A DNA stretch of 64,000 bases from Thermus brockianus. Its GTDB lineage: Bacteria; Deinococcota; Deinococci; Deinococcales; Thermaceae. Below are positions 9,415 through 23,922 of this stretch, in pieces. The DNA lies in NCBI RefSeq assembly GCF_021462505.1, contig NZ_JAKEDV010000003.1, forward strand, positions 173,432-237,431, written 5' to 3'. A program made the position numbers and the translations under genes. Each line of letters opens with the position of its first letter. The first letter of the stretch is position 1. A model generated the notes under the pieces. It was not told the DNA's origin and did no database searches. It saw only the letters and a program-made list of their open reading frames with translations.

Positions 9415-9906
9415 TTAGCGCTTGAGTTCCCGGATCACCGCCTGGGTGAGGTCCGTGTCCTCGTCGGCGTAGACCACCAGGCCAGACTGGGCCGCCACCT
9501 GCCGGCTCATGACCACGGCGAAGCCCTGGGCCTTGGCCACCTTGGCGATGGCGGCGTCCACGTCCTCGAGGATGGGCTTCAGGACCTGGTTCTGCCGGTC
9601 CTGCCACTTCTTAAGGGTGTCCTGGTAGGTCTTGAGGAGGGCGTCGTAGTCCTGGCGCTCCTTGGCCGAGGCCTGCCCGGAGCGCACCTTCTGGTCCAGG
9701 GGCTTGAGCTTCTCCTCGAGGGGGGAAAGCTCCTTCTTGGCCTGGGACTGCACGTCCTGGACCTTCTTGTAGTCGGGATGGGCCTGGACCAGGGCGTCTG
9801 CGTCCACGAAGCCGATGCGGGTGGCCACGTTCTTGTTCTGGGCCAGCATGGGGGTAAGGAGGGCGCCGAGGGCCAGGAAAAGGGCCGTTAGGGGAAGCCG
9901 TTTCAT
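9415..9906 (-). CDS. OmpH/Skp-like periplasmic chaperone
   Basis: 163 residues. There is a clear signal peptide (MKRLPLTALFLALGALLTPMLAQ), then IGFVDADALVQAHPDYKKVQDVQ, the N-terminal beta-strand signature of OmpH/Skp. A long charged helical section with coiled-coil character follows (about residues 40-115), then a C-terminal strand. Skp-type proteins hold unfolded outer-membrane proteins in the periplasm. This agrees with the TamB-like gene nearby and with Thermus having an outer membrane. Confidence 0.88.
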   Translation of the reverse strand: MKRLPLTALFLALGALLTPMLAQNKNVATRIGFVDADALVQAHPDYKKVQDVQSQAKKELSPLEEKLKPLDQKVRSGQASAKERQDYDALLKTYQDTLKKWQDRQNQVLKPILEDVDAAIAKVAKAQGFAVVMSRQVAAQSGLVVYADEDTDLTQAVIRELKR

Positions 9907-10005
9907 GGGGTAAAGCCTATCTCCTTCCGGTTAGGCCAAGGTGAGAGAAGGCTCCCTTTCCCCTTGAGGGGGTGGGGGGTAGGATACTCCTTGGAGGTGA
10001 GAGGT

Positions 10006-10443
10006 ATGCGCAAAGCTTTAGGGTTGGTGCTATTGCTGGTGTTGGGTTCCTTGGCCTTTGCCCAGCGGGCGGTTTCCTTCCGGCTCTCCTTGCCCCCTGC
10101 GGGGCTCGGGTTCGGCCTCGAGGCCCCCTTGGAGCGGAACCTGGCCTTCCGGGGCTTCGTGGACCTCTTTCCTGGCGGGCCGACTTTCCTGGTGGGCGGC
10201 GAGCTCCTTTTTAAGCCGGATCTGGGCGAGTTGGACCGGGACCTCCGGGGGATTAGGCCCTACTTTGGTGGGGGCCTTGCCGGGCGGTTCGCCCAGAATA
10301 GCGACCTTGGCCTTCACCTTTCCTTGGGGGTTGAGTTGCTGCTAGACCCCAGGACAGGCATTTTCCTGGACGGGGAGTACTTTTACCCCTTCGGAGGTGG
10401 CAGCAGCCATAGCCGTGCGGTGCTTGGGGCGACCCTGAGGTAA
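10006..10443 (+). CDS. Small exported beta-barrel-like hypothetical protein
   Basis: 145 residues with a signal peptide (MRKALGLVLLLVLGSLAFAQ). The mature part has alternating hydrophobic strands and ends in an aromatic/Arg pattern (AVLGATLR), suggesting a small outer-membrane or periplasmic beta protein. The ATG was chosen because GGAGGTGAG lies just upstream and the signal peptide begins there. I recognise no family. It stands alone and is followed by a strong terminator. Confidence 0.7.
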   Translation: MRKALGLVLLLVLGSLAFAQRAVSFRLSLPPAGLGFGLEAPLERNLAFRGFVDLFPGGPTFLVGGELLFKPDLGELDRDLRGIRPYFGGGLAGRFAQNSDLGLHLSLGVELLLDPRTGIFLDGEYFYPFGGGSSHSRAVLGATLR

Positions 10444-10459
10444 AGCCACACGCTATTCT

Positions 10460-10486
10460 CCCCGCCTAATGGGCGGGGACATTTTT
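10460..10486 (+). terminator. Rho-independent terminator
   Basis: CCCCGCC (10460-10466) pairs with GGCGGGG (10472-10478) around a 5-base loop, followed shortly by TTTTT (10482-10486). Confidence 0.85.
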
Positions 10487-10528
10487 CCTTTGACCCTAGG
10501 CTAATCTGGAGATGAAAGGAGGTTAAAG

Positions 10529-11161
10529 ATGCTGGTCCGGGACTGGATGACCAAGGACCCCCTCACGGTAAGCCCCGACACCCCCGTATTGGAGGCCATC
10601 AACCTGCTGAAGCAAAAGGGCTTCCGGCGCCTGCCCGTGGTGAAGGACGGGAAGCTCGTGGGCTTGGTGACGGACAAGGACCTCAAGGACGCCATGCCCT
10701 CCAAGGCCACCACCCTCTCGGTGTGGGAGATGAACTACCTCCTCTCCAAGCTCACCGTGGAGGAGGTGATGGCCAAGCCCGTGGTCACCGTGGGGGCGGA
10801 CGAGCCTTTGGAGAAGGCGGCCCTCCTCATGGAGGAGCGGAAGATCGGGGGCCTGCCGGTGATGGAGGGAGATGGGCTCGTGGGCATCATCACCGTGACC
10901 GACGTGCTCCGGGCCTTCATTGAGGTCTTGGGCCTGAAGCTTGGGGGCCTCCGCATCACCGTGGACATCCCCGATGTTCCCGGGGCGCTTGCCCAGATGG
11001 CCCAGGCGGTGCCCCCGGCCAACATCGTTTCCATCGCCACCGCTGCCCACCTCCAGGGCTACCAGCGCCTGGTGATGCGGGTGGTGGGGGAGGACGTGGA
11101 AGGGGTGCCCAAGCGGCTCCAGGCCGCCGGGGAAAAGGTGGTGGACGTCCGCCCGGGCTAG
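10529..11161 (+). CDS. CBS-pair plus ACT domain protein (AcuB-like)
   Basis: 210 residues. Two CBS motifs lie at about 1-60 and 75-130, with [18 protein letters not shown] and [19 protein letters not shown] as the typical second halves. An ACT-like regulatory domain follows at about 140-210 ([22 protein letters not shown]). Such proteins bind adenine nucleotides and small ligands; the target is unknown. GGAGG lies 8-12 bases before the ATG. Its stop codon overlaps that of convergent pheA in a shared CTAG. Confidence 0.85.
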   Translation: MLVRDWMTKDPLTVSPDTPVLEAINLLKQKGFRRLPVVKDGKLVGLVTDKDLKDAMPSKATTLSVWEMNYLLSKLTVEEVMAKPVVTVGADEPLEKAALLMEERKIGGLPVMEGDGLVGIITVTDVLRAFIEVLGLKLGGLRITVDIPDVPGALAQMAQAVPPANIVSIATAAHLQGYQRLVMRVVGEDVEGVPKRLQAAGEKVVDVRPG

Positions 11162-11988
11162 GCGCCGTTCCTGTAGGCGGGGTAGGAGCCCAGGACCTTT
11201 AGGAAGGCCGCCCGGCGGAGGAGACCCAAAAGGGCCTGGGCGGGCCCAGGGTCTTCCAGGTGGCCTTCCAGGTCCAGGTAGAAGAGGTAGCTAAAGGGCT
11301 TGTCCCGCCGGGGCCGGGACTCCAGCTTGGTGAGGTTCACCCCGGCCTCAGCGAAGACCTGCAAGGCCTCCAAAAGCCCCCCGGGGCGGTGGCGCACGGC
11401 GAAGACGATGCTCGTCTTGTGGGGGCCTTCCCCCTTTTGCGCCTCCTCGCGGCCGATGACGAAGAAGCGGGTGTAGTTGTGGGAGTAGTCCTCAATGTTT
11501 TCCGCCAGGACGGTGAGGCCATAGAGCTCCGCCGCCCGCCTCGAGGCGATGGCCCCCACCCCGGGCTCGGGGCTTTCCGCCAGGGCCCTGGCCGCCCCTG
11601 CGGTGTCGTAGACGGGGATGGGGGTGAGGCGGAGCCGGGCCAGGAAGCCGTCGCACTGGGCCAGGGCCTGGGGGTGGCTTTTCACCGCTTTAAGGTCTTT
11701 CAGCTCGGTGCCCTTAGGGGCGAGAAGGCAGTGCTCCACCCGGTGGACGATCTCCCCCACCACGTGGAGGTCGCTTTCCAGGAGGAGGTCGTAGGTCTGG
11801 TTGATGCTGCCGGCGGTGGTGTTTTCCACGGGCACCACGCCGAGCTCCACTTCCCCCGCCTCCACCGCCTCAAAGACCTGGTGAAAGGTGGGGAAGCCCA
11901 CGGGGGTGGCGCCGGGGAAGGTCTTGAGGAGGGCTTCCTCGCTGTACGCCCCTTCGGTGCCCTGGAAGGCGATCCTCATGCCCTCCAT
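11158..11988 (-). CDS. pheA: Prephenate dehydratase
   Basis: 276 residues. It converts prephenate to phenylpyruvate for phenylalanine synthesis. The catalytic domain (about 4-185) has [23 protein letters not shown] and the end signature NYTRFFVIG. The ACT domain (about 195-275) has [19 protein letters not shown] and the ESRP phenylalanine-binding motif. It is a monofunctional enzyme without a fused chorismate mutase. An internal ATG three codons later is an alternative start. Confidence 0.95.
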   Translation of the reverse strand: MEGMRIAFQGTEGAYSEEALLKTFPGATPVGFPTFHQVFEAVEAGEVELGVVPVENTTAGSINQTYDLLLESDLHVVGEIVHRVEHCLLAPKGTELKDLKAVKSHPQALAQCDGFLARLRLTPIPVYDTAGAARALAESPEPGVGAIASRRAAELYGLTVLAENIEDYSHNYTRFFVIGREEAQKGEGPHKTSIVFAVRHRPGGLLEALQVFAEAGVNLTKLESRPRRDKPFSYLFYLDLEGHLEDPGPAQALLGLLRRAAFLKVLGSYPAYRNGA

Positions 11989-12038
11989 GGTACAGGCACC
12001 CTGGACAGGGGAAAAAGGGCTGGCGTAGCATGGCCTTC

Positions 12039-12779
12039 GTGGCGCGGCTTCTCGTGGTGGACGATGACCCCCGCATCCGTCACCTCCTCGAGGTGGTCCT
12101 TTCCGGCTCGGGCCACGAGGTAGTCTTGGCCGCCTCAGCCAAGGACGCCTTGGAGTTCCTGCGGAAGGAAACCCCTGACCTCATCCTCCTGGACATCATG
12201 ATGCCGGACATGGACGGCCTTACCCTGTTGGGCCGCATCCGGGCCGTGCGCCGCCTGAGCCGGGTGCCCGTCATCATGTTCACCGGAGGGGGAGGGGAGC
12301 TGGAGGGGCCAAGCCGGGCTTTGGGGGCCGACCTTTTCCTGGAAAAGCCCATCAGCGGGCGCCGGCTCAAGCAGGCGGTGGAAAGCCTCCTCTCCCGGGA
12401 GGGTTACCTCCTCCCCGGGGGCGAGCGGGTAGGCACCTTGGAGGAGGTGGGGGAGAGGCTTCGGCAGGCCCTGCCCGAGGAGGAGCGCTTCCGCCTCCTT
12501 TGGCGCAAGGCGCAAAGCCGCCGCGCCCTCCTCGCCAACCTGGTGGCCAAGGGCTGGACCGAGGCCCTTTTGCGCCGCCTGGTGCCGGGGGAGTACGACC
12601 TTTACGATATCCTGGGCCACCTGGCCTACGGCTGGCCCCTCCTTTCCCTGAAGGAGCGGGCCGCCCGGGCGGGGGACCCTCGTTTCGCCCCGCTTCTCCA
12701 GGAGTACCTGAGGGCGGGGCGCCTCCCCCTGGAGGGGGATGGCCTCCTGGAGGAACTGGCGGAAACCCTTTACGCTTAG
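12039..12779 (+). CDS. Response regulator with a restriction-subunit-like C-terminal domain
   Basis: 246 residues from the GTG chosen here. An in-frame ATG at 12030 is the alternative, but TAGCAT (12026-12031) sits exactly 7 bases before the GTG in the leaderless pattern seen elsewhere. Residues 1-120 form a receiver domain with acidic pocket VVDDDP, phospho-acceptor Asp in LILLDIMMP, and the Lys in LEKPIS. The C-terminus is not a DNA-binding domain. YDLYDILGHLAYGWPLLSLKER resembles the C-terminal domain of type I restriction R subunits (FDLICHVAY..PPLTRRERA). No histidine kinase is adjacent. The output function is unknown. Confidence 0.8.
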   Translation: MARLLVVDDDPRIRHLLEVVLSGSGHEVVLAASAKDALEFLRKETPDLILLDIMMPDMDGLTLLGRIRAVRRLSRVPVIMFTGGGGELEGPSRALGADLFLEKPISGRRLKQAVESLLSREGYLLPGGERVGTLEEVGERLRQALPEEERFRLLWRKAQSRRALLANLVAKGWTEALLRRLVPGEYDLYDILGHLAYGWPLLSLKERAARAGDPRFAPLLQEYLRAGRLPLEGDGLLEELAETLYA

Positions 12780-12782
12780 GGG

Positions 12783-13805
12783 ATGGCCGAGCTAGCGGAG
12801 GTTCACGAACCCGAGGCCTGGAACCGGTTGGTTTCCGGCTTCCCCATCACGAGCGCCCTCCAGTCCTTTGGCTGGGGGGAGGTGAAGCGGCTTTCCGGCT
12901 GGGAGCCCAAGCGCTTCGCCGTGTACGAGGGGGATAGGCTTTTGGGGGCGGCCCAGGTCCTCCTGAAACGCCTTCCCGGGGGGCTTCGCCTGGCCTACGC
13001 CCCCCGGGGCCCGGCCCTGTGGCGCCTCGCCGACCTCCCCCAGGTGGCCCGGGCCCTGGCCCAAGGGGTGAGGGGCACCCACCTGGTCCTGGAGCCGGAG
13101 GCGGGCCTTTTGGCGGAGGAGACGCCTCCCGCCTTTTCTGGTCTCTTGCCGGAAGAGCCCATCCAGCCCGGGTACTCCCTTTGGCTGGACCTCACCCAGG
13201 GGGAAGAGGCCTTGCTCAAGGGCATGAAGGAGATGCACCGCCGCAACGCCCGCCTGGCGCAGAAGCGCACCGAGCTTTTCGTGGCGGGGGAGGAGGCTTT
13301 CCCCGAGTTCTTCCGCCTTTTTGAGGAAACGAACCGGCGGGCGAAGCTTCTGCAACATTCGGAAGCGTACTACCGGGCGGTACTAAGGGAGATGAACCAG
13401 CCCTTGGGGGAGGCCTTCCTCGCCCTGGCCGCCAAGGAGGGCGAGCCCTTGGCGGCGGGGCTTTTCGTGGGGTTTGCGGGGAAGGTGGACTACCTCTATG
13501 GGGGGAGTAGCCGCCACCATCCCGAGGCCAAAGCCCCCATGGGGATGCACCTGATGGCCATCCGCCACGGCATCGCCCGGGGCTACCGCATCTACGACCT
13601 TTGGGGCGTCCCCCGGACCCCTGAAGGGAGCCACGCCGAGGGGATCTGGCGCTTCAAGGAAGGCTTTGGCGGGAAGAGGGTGCAGTTTCCCGCCTACACC
13701 CTGCCCCTCTCCCCCCTCTACCGCCCCTTGAAGGCCCTCCTCCGCCTGCGCAAGACCTGGGTGAACCTCAAGGTGCGGGGGAACCCGCGGGATGTCCTGG
13801 GGTAA
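12783..13805 (+). CDS. FemAB/FemX-like aminoacyltransferase, probable peptidoglycan bridge enzyme
   Basis: 340 residues. It has two GNAT-like folds as in FemX/FemAB: SALQSFGWGEVKRLSGW near residue 20, MKEMHRRNARLAQK near 150, and YLYGGSSRHHPEAKAPMGMHLMAIRHGIARGYRIYDLWGV near 235-270, which is the family signature. These enzymes add the first bridge amino acid (glycine in Thermus) to the lipid II stem peptide, using aminoacyl-tRNA. It starts 3 bases after the response regulator stop codon, suggesting co-transcription. Confidence 0.9.
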   Translation: MAELAEVHEPEAWNRLVSGFPITSALQSFGWGEVKRLSGWEPKRFAVYEGDRLLGAAQVLLKRLPGGLRLAYAPRGPALWRLADLPQVARALAQGVRGTHLVLEPEAGLLAEETPPAFSGLLPEEPIQPGYSLWLDLTQGEEALLKGMKEMHRRNARLAQKRTELFVAGEEAFPEFFRLFEETNRRAKLLQHSEAYYRAVLREMNQPLGEAFLALAAKEGEPLAAGLFVGFAGKVDYLYGGSSRHHPEAKAPMGMHLMAIRHGIARGYRIYDLWGVPRTPEGSHAEGIWRFKEGFGGKRVQFPAYTLPLSPLYRPLKALLRLRKTWVNLKVRGNPRDVLG

Positions 13806-13842
13806 AGGGCCTTGTCATCCTTCTCAAAGGCTTTTCGTTAGG

Positions 13843-14406
13843 GTGAGGGGCGTGGTGCGGTACCTCCTCCCCCTCGCCCTGGTCCTCTTCCTCCTCTTCC
13901 TTTGGGTTCGCCCCGGGCCTTCCGGGCCTTCCCCGGCCCCAGGGGTGCGCCTTCAGGGGGTGGAGCTCTGGCTCTTCCCCGAGGAGGAAGGGGTGAAGTG
14001 GCGCTTCCAGGCGGAGGAGATGGTGGAGGAGGGCGGGGTGTTCCGCATCCGGGGGGGGCTTTTTGGGGAGCGGTACGTGGGGGGGCGTCTGGACCTCAGG
14101 CTGAAAGCGCCCGAGGTGGTGGTGGAGCCTGGGGACAACCTGCGCGCCCCCTACGCCGAGGTGGAGATCCTAAGGGGTTGCTACCGCCTGGCCCTTTCCG
14201 CCCCGGGCAAGGGGGAGGTCCTCATCCGGCAGAAGGAAGGCTTCTTCGCCCCCTGGGTGCGGATAGAGGCCCCGAACCTCAGGGGCGAGGCGGAGGCCTT
14301 CCGCTCGGACTTCGCCTTGGAGCGCCTCGAGGCGCAAAACCCAAGGTTTTCCTTCCCCGCAGGGGGAAGCTTTGGTCCCTGCACCGTAAAAGGAGGTAGC
14401 TCATGA
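13843..14406 (+). CDS. LptC-like single-span membrane protein
   Basis: 187 residues from the GTG chosen; the frame is open from 13792, but that extension overlaps FemAB and lacks a signal. One N-terminal membrane span (YLLPLALVLFLLFLWV) is followed by a beta-rich periplasmic domain (VRLQGVELWLFPEEEGVKWRFQAEEM), as in LptC, which links the inner-membrane lipid exporter to the LptA bridge. It is followed directly by two OstA/LptA-like genes, which supports this role. Thermus has no classical lipopolysaccharide, so the cargo is probably another glycolipid. The start is uncertain. Confidence 0.65.
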   Translation: MRGVVRYLLPLALVLFLLFLWVRPGPSGPSPAPGVRLQGVELWLFPEEEGVKWRFQAEEMVEEGGVFRIRGGLFGERYVGGRLDLRLKAPEVVVEPGDNLRAPYAEVEILRGCYRLALSAPGKGEVLIRQKEGFFAPWVRIEAPNLRGEAEAFRSDFALERLEAQNPRFSFPAGGSFGPCTVKGGSS

Positions 14407-15260
14407 GAAAAATGGCGGCGTTGGCCCTTCTCGGTTTGGCCCTAGCGGCTTCGGGCGTGCGGGTCATTCAGGTGGAAGGCGGCAGGCTCTCCGGGGACCT
14501 GCGCTATGGCCCCTGGACCTTTGAGGGGGAGGTGAAAGGGCGGGTCAAGGACCTCCAGATCCAGGCCCCCAAGGCCACCCTCACCGCTCCCAAGGGCAAG
14601 ACCATGCAGGAGGCGGAAGGGGAAAGGGAGGCCCGGTTTGAAGGGGGCGTGGTGGTGCGCCGGGGCCGGGTGGAGGCCCGGGGGCCCGTATTGGTCTACC
14701 GGGAGAAGACGGGGGAGGGGGAGCTCTTGGGGCCCGCCCGCATGCGCCAGGAGCCCAAGCCCGGGGAGGACCCCGTGGAGGTGGAGGCGAGCCGCATGAC
14801 CTTCCAGGTGGACACGGACACCTCCACCAGCGAAAACGCCCTCCTCAGAAGCGGCAACCAGGAAGGGCGGGCCGGCTTCGTCTACTATGAGGAGGAAAAG
14901 GGCCTCGCCGTCTTCACGGACCCCAAGGAGGTGGTCCTCGTCCGCAAGCGCAAGGACGGGGACCTGGTCATCCGGGCCAAGGAGGTGCGGAGCCTCACCG
15001 GCTCCAAGCGCCTCATCGCCACGGGGGGGGTGCGCCTGGTGGACGGGGACCTGGTCACGGTGGGGGATAGCCTCTACTACGACGACACCACCGGGGAGGC
15101 CATCGTCTTGGGGAAGCCGGCTTTGAGCGAGAACAAGAAGGAAGGCTTCAAGCTTTCCGGAAGCACCCTCCTCCACAACGTGAACCGCCACCAGGTGCGG
15201 GTCTATGGCCGGACCTTCCGCCTGCCCACCGAGGAGTTTAAAAAGCTCGGGGAGAAGTGA
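14403..15260 (+). CDS. LptA/OstA-like periplasmic protein
   Basis: 285 residues with a signal peptide (MRKMAALALLGLALAASG). Repeated OstA-type beta-strands are visible: AEGEREARFEGGVVVRRGRVEARGP, ALLRSGNQ, RLIATGGVRLVDGDLVTVGDSLYYDDTTGEAIVLGKP. Such proteins form a beta-jellyroll bridge carrying lipids to the outer membrane. AGGAGG precedes the ATG, and the 5' end overlaps the LptC-like gene by 4 bases. Confidence 0.8.
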   Translation: MRKMAALALLGLALAASGVRVIQVEGGRLSGDLRYGPWTFEGEVKGRVKDLQIQAPKATLTAPKGKTMQEAEGEREARFEGGVVVRRGRVEARGPVLVYREKTGEGELLGPARMRQEPKPGEDPVEVEASRMTFQVDTDTSTSENALLRSGNQEGRAGFVYYEEEKGLAVFTDPKEVVLVRKRKDGDLVIRAKEVRSLTGSKRLIATGGVRLVDGDLVTVGDSLYYDDTTGEAIVLGKPALSENKKEGFKLSGSTLLHNVNRHQVRVYGRTFRLPTEEFKKLGEK

Positions 15261-16180
15261 TGCGCCCTTTCCTCCTGGGCCTCGCCCTCTTCCTCCTTCT
15301 CGCCCTGGCCCAGGAGGCCTTCCGCCCCGAGGTGGAGCTCGTCCGCAAGGACAAGAAGGTGGTGGCCTGGGTGAGCGGGGAGGAGGATAGCCTCTTCTAC
15401 GCCGACTACGGGGACCTAATGGTGGGGGTGTTGGAGGCCTTGGGCGAGGCCCAGGTGGCGGTGGCGGGGCGGGCCTTCTTCCGCGACGGGGGAAGCGCCG
15501 TGGACGAGGGGCTTAAGGTAGGGGACCGGGTGGAGGCCGCCTACAACCCCGATTACACGAAGGAGGGGCTTCCCCACCTCCTGCGCCTGCGCCGGGCGGG
15601 GGAGGGAAAAGGGGAAAGGTACCTCCGCCTCGTCCTCTTTGACCCCAGGGGGGTGGAGGTGCGCCTGGGGGAAGCGGTGCGGGCCACGGGGCCTTTGGCC
15701 GTGGTGGAGCGGGGGAGCGAGGAAACCCTTTTCCTCTCCGGGGGGGGCGCCCGGTACCTGGAGGAGGAGGGGCGCCTCGAGGTGAACCCCGCCCCCGGGG
15801 AGGTCTACGTGGAGGAAGGCGCCACCCGGGTGAAGGGGAGAAGGCTTCGCTACAAGAACGACACCGGAGAGGCCCTTTTGGAAGGCCCCCTGGAGATCAA
15901 GCGGGAAGGGGAAAAGCCCCTTTCGGGCAAGGCGGAAAGCCTCCGCTACCTCCTGGACGAGGAGGCGCTTTGGCTTTATGGGGTGGAGTTCGCCCAAGGC
16001 GGGCGCACCACCAAGGCGGACAGGGCCTTGGTGCGGGAGAAGGAGGGCTTCGCCTACCTCTTCGGGAACGTGGAAAGCCGGGACGAGAAGGGCTTTGTAC
16101 GGGGGGAGAGGGTGCGCTACGCCCTGGAGAAGGGCGAGGTGGTGGTCTTGGGGAGGGTGGCGGGGGAGTTTAAGGACTAG
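15260..16180 (+). CDS. Second LptA/OstA-like periplasmic protein
   Basis: 306 residues from the ATG that shares its A with the previous stop codon (TGATG). There is a signal peptide ([18 protein letters not shown]). The C-terminal half repeats the OstA pattern ([65 protein letters not shown]). The N-terminal ~150 residues are less typical. Together with the two upstream genes it makes a three-gene lipid-transport operon. The 3' end shares CTAG with the convergent ABC ATPase. Confidence 0.75.
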   Translation: MRPFLLGLALFLLLALAQEAFRPEVELVRKDKKVVAWVSGEEDSLFYADYGDLMVGVLEALGEAQVAVAGRAFFRDGGSAVDEGLKVGDRVEAAYNPDYTKEGLPHLLRLRRAGEGKGERYLRLVLFDPRGVEVRLGEAVRATGPLAVVERGSEETLFLSGGGARYLEEEGRLEVNPAPGEVYVEEGATRVKGRRLRYKNDTGEALLEGPLEIKREGEKPLSGKAESLRYLLDEEALWLYGVEFAQGGRTTKADRALVREKEGFAYLFGNVESRDEKGFVRGERVRYALEKGEVVVLGRVAGEFKD

Positions 16181-17667
16181 GCGGGAACGCCCGCCATGAG
16201 GAGGCCAAGCCGCTCCTCCGTGGCCTCCTCCGGGGAGAGCTCCCCCACAATCCTCCCCTCGTACATGACGAGGATCCGGTCGGCGAGGTTTAGCACCTCG
16301 GAGAGGTCGGCGGAAACGAGGAGCACCGCCATCCCCTGGTCCCGGGCCTCTATGAGGCGCTGGTGGATGAACTCAATGGCCCCCACGTCCACCCCCCGGG
16401 TGGGCTGGGCGGCGACGAGGAGGCGGGGCTTCCTTAGCAGCTCCCTCCCCACCACGATCTTCTGCTGGTTCCCCCCGGAGAAGCGCCTGGCGGAAAGCTC
16501 CGTGGACCGGGGCCGCACGTCAAACCCCTCCACCAGGGCCTTGGCGTGGGCCTCCACCGCCTCGCCGTCCAGAAAGCCCAGGAAGCCCCGGAAGGGGGGC
16601 CTGTGCTGGTCGCCTAGGATGGCGTTTTCCCGCACGGAGAAGTCCAACACCAGGCCCCGGGCGTGCCGGTCCTCGGGGACGTGGCTCACCCCGAGCTCCC
16701 GCACCGCCCGGGCTAGGGAAGGAAGGGGCTTCCCCAGGTAGCGGGCCACCCCCTGGTGGCGGCGGAGGCCGGTGAGGGCTTCCACGAGTTCGGTCTGGCC
16801 GTTCCCCTCCACCCCGGCGATGCCCACGATCTCCCCCGCCCGCACCTGGAAGCTCACCCCCTTGAGCCGGGGCGGGGCGGCGAAGTTATCCAGCTCCAAG
16901 ACCACCTCGCCGGGTCTGGCCGGGCCCTTTTGCACCCTCAAGACCACCTCCCTCCCCACCATCATCCGGGCGAGGGCCTCCAGGGAGGTTTCCGCGGTGT
17001 GCACCGTGCCCACCACCTTCCCGTCCCGGATCACCGTGACCCGGTCGGAAACGGCCAGCACCTCCTTGAGCTTGTGGCTGATGAAGATGGCGGCGTTGCC
17101 CTGGGCCACGTAGGCCCTGAGGAAGCGGAAAAGCTCCTCCGCCTCCTGGGGGGTAAGGACGGCGGTGGGCTCGTCCAGGATGAGGATTTTGGCCTCGCGG
17201 TAAAGGGCCTTGAGGATCTCCACCCGTTGCTGCAGGCCCACGGGGAGGTTTTCAATGCGCTCGTCCAAGGGAACCTGGAAGCCGAGCTCCTCCATGAGGC
17301 CTTGGGCGCGCTTCCTTGCCGCCTCGAGGTCCAGGTAAAGGGGGCTTCCGGGCTCCAGGCCCAGGACCAGGTTCTCCAGCACCGTAAACGGCTCCACCAG
17401 CATGAAGTGCTGGTGCACCATGCCGATGCCGGCGGCGATGGCGTCCAGGGGGCTTCTCGGCCGGTAGGGCTTGCCGTCCACCCACATCTCCCCCTCGTCC
17501 GGGAGCTGGAGGCCGTAGACGATCTTCATGAGGGTGGACTTTCCCGCCCCGTTTTCCCCCACCAGGGCCAAAACCTCGCCCCACTCCAGGTCCAAGGAGA
17601 TGTGGTCGTTGGCGAGGACCAGGGGGAAGCGCTTGGTGATGTCCTTAAGGACCAGGGCCTTCTTCAC
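16177..17667 (-). CDS. Nucleoside/sugar-type ABC transporter ATPase, two ABC domains fused
   Basis: 496 residues. The first ABC domain has Walker [10 protein letters not shown] (about 35-43) and [10 protein letters not shown]. The second has a degenerate Walker A (GVEGNGQTE, about 283-291) and signature SGGNQQK. This duplicated layout is typical of the RbsA/MglA/NupO group. With the upstream BMP-family binding protein, nucleoside uptake is most likely. No permease genes follow; the next gene is convergent. The GTG start was chosen because the frame upstream runs into the previous gene; TATACT lies 6 bases before it and there is no Shine-Dalgarno. Confidence 0.92.
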   Translation of the reverse strand: MKKALVLKDITKRFPLVLANDHISLDLEWGEVLALVGENGAGKSTLMKIVYGLQLPDEGEMWVDGKPYRPRSPLDAIAAGIGMVHQHFMLVEPFTVLENLVLGLEPGSPLYLDLEAARKRAQGLMEELGFQVPLDERIENLPVGLQQRVEILKALYREAKILILDEPTAVLTPQEAEELFRFLRAYVAQGNAAIFISHKLKEVLAVSDRVTVIRDGKVVGTVHTAETSLEALARMMVGREVVLRVQKGPARPGEVVLELDNFAAPPRLKGVSFQVRAGEIVGIAGVEGNGQTELVEALTGLRRHQGVARYLGKPLPSLARAVRELGVSHVPEDRHARGLVLDFSVRENAILGDQHRPPFRGFLGFLDGEAVEAHAKALVEGFDVRPRSTELSARRFSGGNQQKIVVGRELLRKPRLLVAAQPTRGVDVGAIEFIHQRLIEARDQGMAVLLVSADLSEVLNLADRILVMYEGRIVGELSPEEATEERLGLLMAGVPA

Positions 17668-17680
17668 GGGAGGAGTATAC

Positions 17681-17705
17681 AAAAAGCCGGGGCAAGCCCC
17701 GGCTT
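17681..17705 (-). terminator. Terminator of the BMP-family gene
   Basis: On the minus strand, AAAAGCCGGGGC pairs with GCCCCGGCTTTTT around a short TT loop and ends in a T-run. The T-run leads straight into the TATACT box of the next gene. Confidence 0.85.
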
Positions 17706-17720
17706 TTCGCACGGCCCGCC

Positions 17721-18845
17721 TTAGCGGGTTTCCGGCACCTTGAGCTGGCCCTTGATGATCTGCTGCTTGAGCACCTCCAGCTTGCTCACCACGCTCGCCG
17801 GGATCAGGGCCTTGTTGTACTCGTCCAGGGCGTAGCCCACCCCGTTGTTGCTCAGGCCGAACTCCCGCACCCCGCCCTTGAAGGTCTTCTGCACCACGCT
17901 CTTGATGACCTCGTAGGTGGCCACGTCCACCCGCTTCATCATGGAGGTGAGGCCGTGGTTGAGGGTGGCGGGGTTGTTGTCCGTGTCGCCCAGGTAGTTC
18001 TGGTTGGCGTCCACGCCGATGAAGAAGAGGGGCGTGGCCTTGGTGCCGTCGGTGCCGCAGGCCTTGGTGTAGTCGGCGTACTTGGCCACCTTGGCGTAGG
18101 GGTCCGCCTTGCGCACGAAGCGGATGTTGCCGCCCTCCTTGAGGCACTTGGTCTGCTTCACGTAGTCAATGAGCCCGAGGCCCGAACCACCCGCGGCGGC
18201 GTAGATGATGTCGGCGCCCTGGCGCACCTGGGCGGCGGCGATCTCCTTGGCCTTGGCGGGGTCGTTCCAGGCGGCGGGGGTGTTCCCCACGTAGCCCACC
18301 AGGACCTTGCCCTGGATCTTGTCCTCCTTGAAGGCGTACTCCGCCCCGGCGCGGAAGCCCGCCTCAAACTTGTGGATGAGGGGGATGTCCATGCCGCCGA
18401 TGAAGCCCACCACCCCGGTGCGGCTCATCTTGCCGGCGATGTAGCCCACCAGGAAGCTGCCCTCGTGCTCGCGGAACACGAGCCCCACGGCGTTGGCGAG
18501 CTTCCCTTCCCCGGGCACGGCGTCAATCACGGCGAACTTCACCTTGGGGAACTCCTTGGCCGTGGCGGTGATGGCGGGCTCGTTGGCGAAGCCCACGCCG
18601 ATCACCAGGTCAAAGCCCTCCTCGGCGAAGGTGCGGATGCCCTGCCCCACCTGGGAGGGGTCGGCGGGCTCAAAGTCAAAGAGCTTTACCCCGAAGTCCT
18701 TGGCCGCCTTCTGCGCCCCTTCCCAGGCGGACTGGTTGAAGGAGCGGTCAAACTTGCCGCCGGCGTCAAAGGCGATGCCCACCCGCACCTGGGCCAGGCT
18801 TAGGCCCAGGGCTAGAACCCCAATAAGCGCCAGTACACGTTTCAT
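17721..18845 (-). CDS. BMP family (BmpA/PnrA-like) substrate-binding protein
   Basis: 374 residues. The signal peptide [19 protein letters not shown] is followed by [28 protein letters not shown], the family hallmark (DxSFN). Also present are [32 protein letters not shown] and [13 protein letters not shown]. This is the periplasmic receptor of a nucleoside-type ABC transporter. The ATG was chosen because GGAGGTGAG precedes it; a GTG two codons earlier is weaker. A TATAAT box lies at 18877-18882 on the minus strand. Confidence 0.92.
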   Translation of the reverse strand: MKRVLALIGVLALGLSLAQVRVGIAFDAGGKFDRSFNQSAWEGAQKAAKDFGVKLFDFEPADPSQVGQGIRTFAEEGFDLVIGVGFANEPAITATAKEFPKVKFAVIDAVPGEGKLANAVGLVFREHEGSFLVGYIAGKMSRTGVVGFIGGMDIPLIHKFEAGFRAGAEYAFKEDKIQGKVLVGYVGNTPAAWNDPAKAKEIAAAQVRQGADIIYAAAGGSGLGLIDYVKQTKCLKEGGNIRFVRKADPYAKVAKYADYTKACGTDGTKATPLFFIGVDANQNYLGDTDNNPATLNHGLTSMMKRVDVATYEVIKSVVQKTFKGGVREFGLSNNGVGYALDEYNKALIPASVVSKLEVLKQQIIKGQLKVPETR

Positions 18846-18876
18846 GCTCACCTCCTGCGGCTATTCGCCAGGGGCT

Positions 18877-21727
<2,851 letters not shown>

Positions 21728-21879
21728 GCCCTAAAGTCTACTTGCCCCGTGGGCCTTTCCGGTCTACCCTGAGCCTATGCGGGCAAGGACCCCTTTCGCC
21801 TTCAATAAGGAAGCACGGGCGCTACCGAGGCCCTGGCCTTTTCCCTGTCGGCGGAGGGCGATAGGATAAATAGGCTTTG

Positions 21880-21896
21880 GGCGCTTGGCGCCTTTT
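21880..21896 (+). promoter_or_regulatory. Terminator-like hairpin in the trpB leader
   Basis: GGCGC (21880-21884) pairs with GCGCC (21888-21892) around TTG, followed by TTTT and then directly by GGAG, the trpB ribosome binding site. TAGGAT at 21862-21867 could be the -10 box, so the hairpin would lie early in the leader RNA. Confidence 0.45.
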
Positions 21897-21907
21897 GGAG
21901 AGTGAAG

Positions 21908-23901
<1,994 letters not shown>

Positions 23902-23922
23902 GACTTGCGCCAAAGAGCCTGC

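Noticed and set aside
16756-17724. Antisense frame opposite the ABC ATPase
   Set aside because: It is His/Leu/Gly-rich without any motif and fully covered by a well-supported gene.
21777-21868. Trp leader peptide for trpBA
   Set aside because: The small frame has a single Trp codon, no clear ribosome binding site, and the probable promoter lies near its end.
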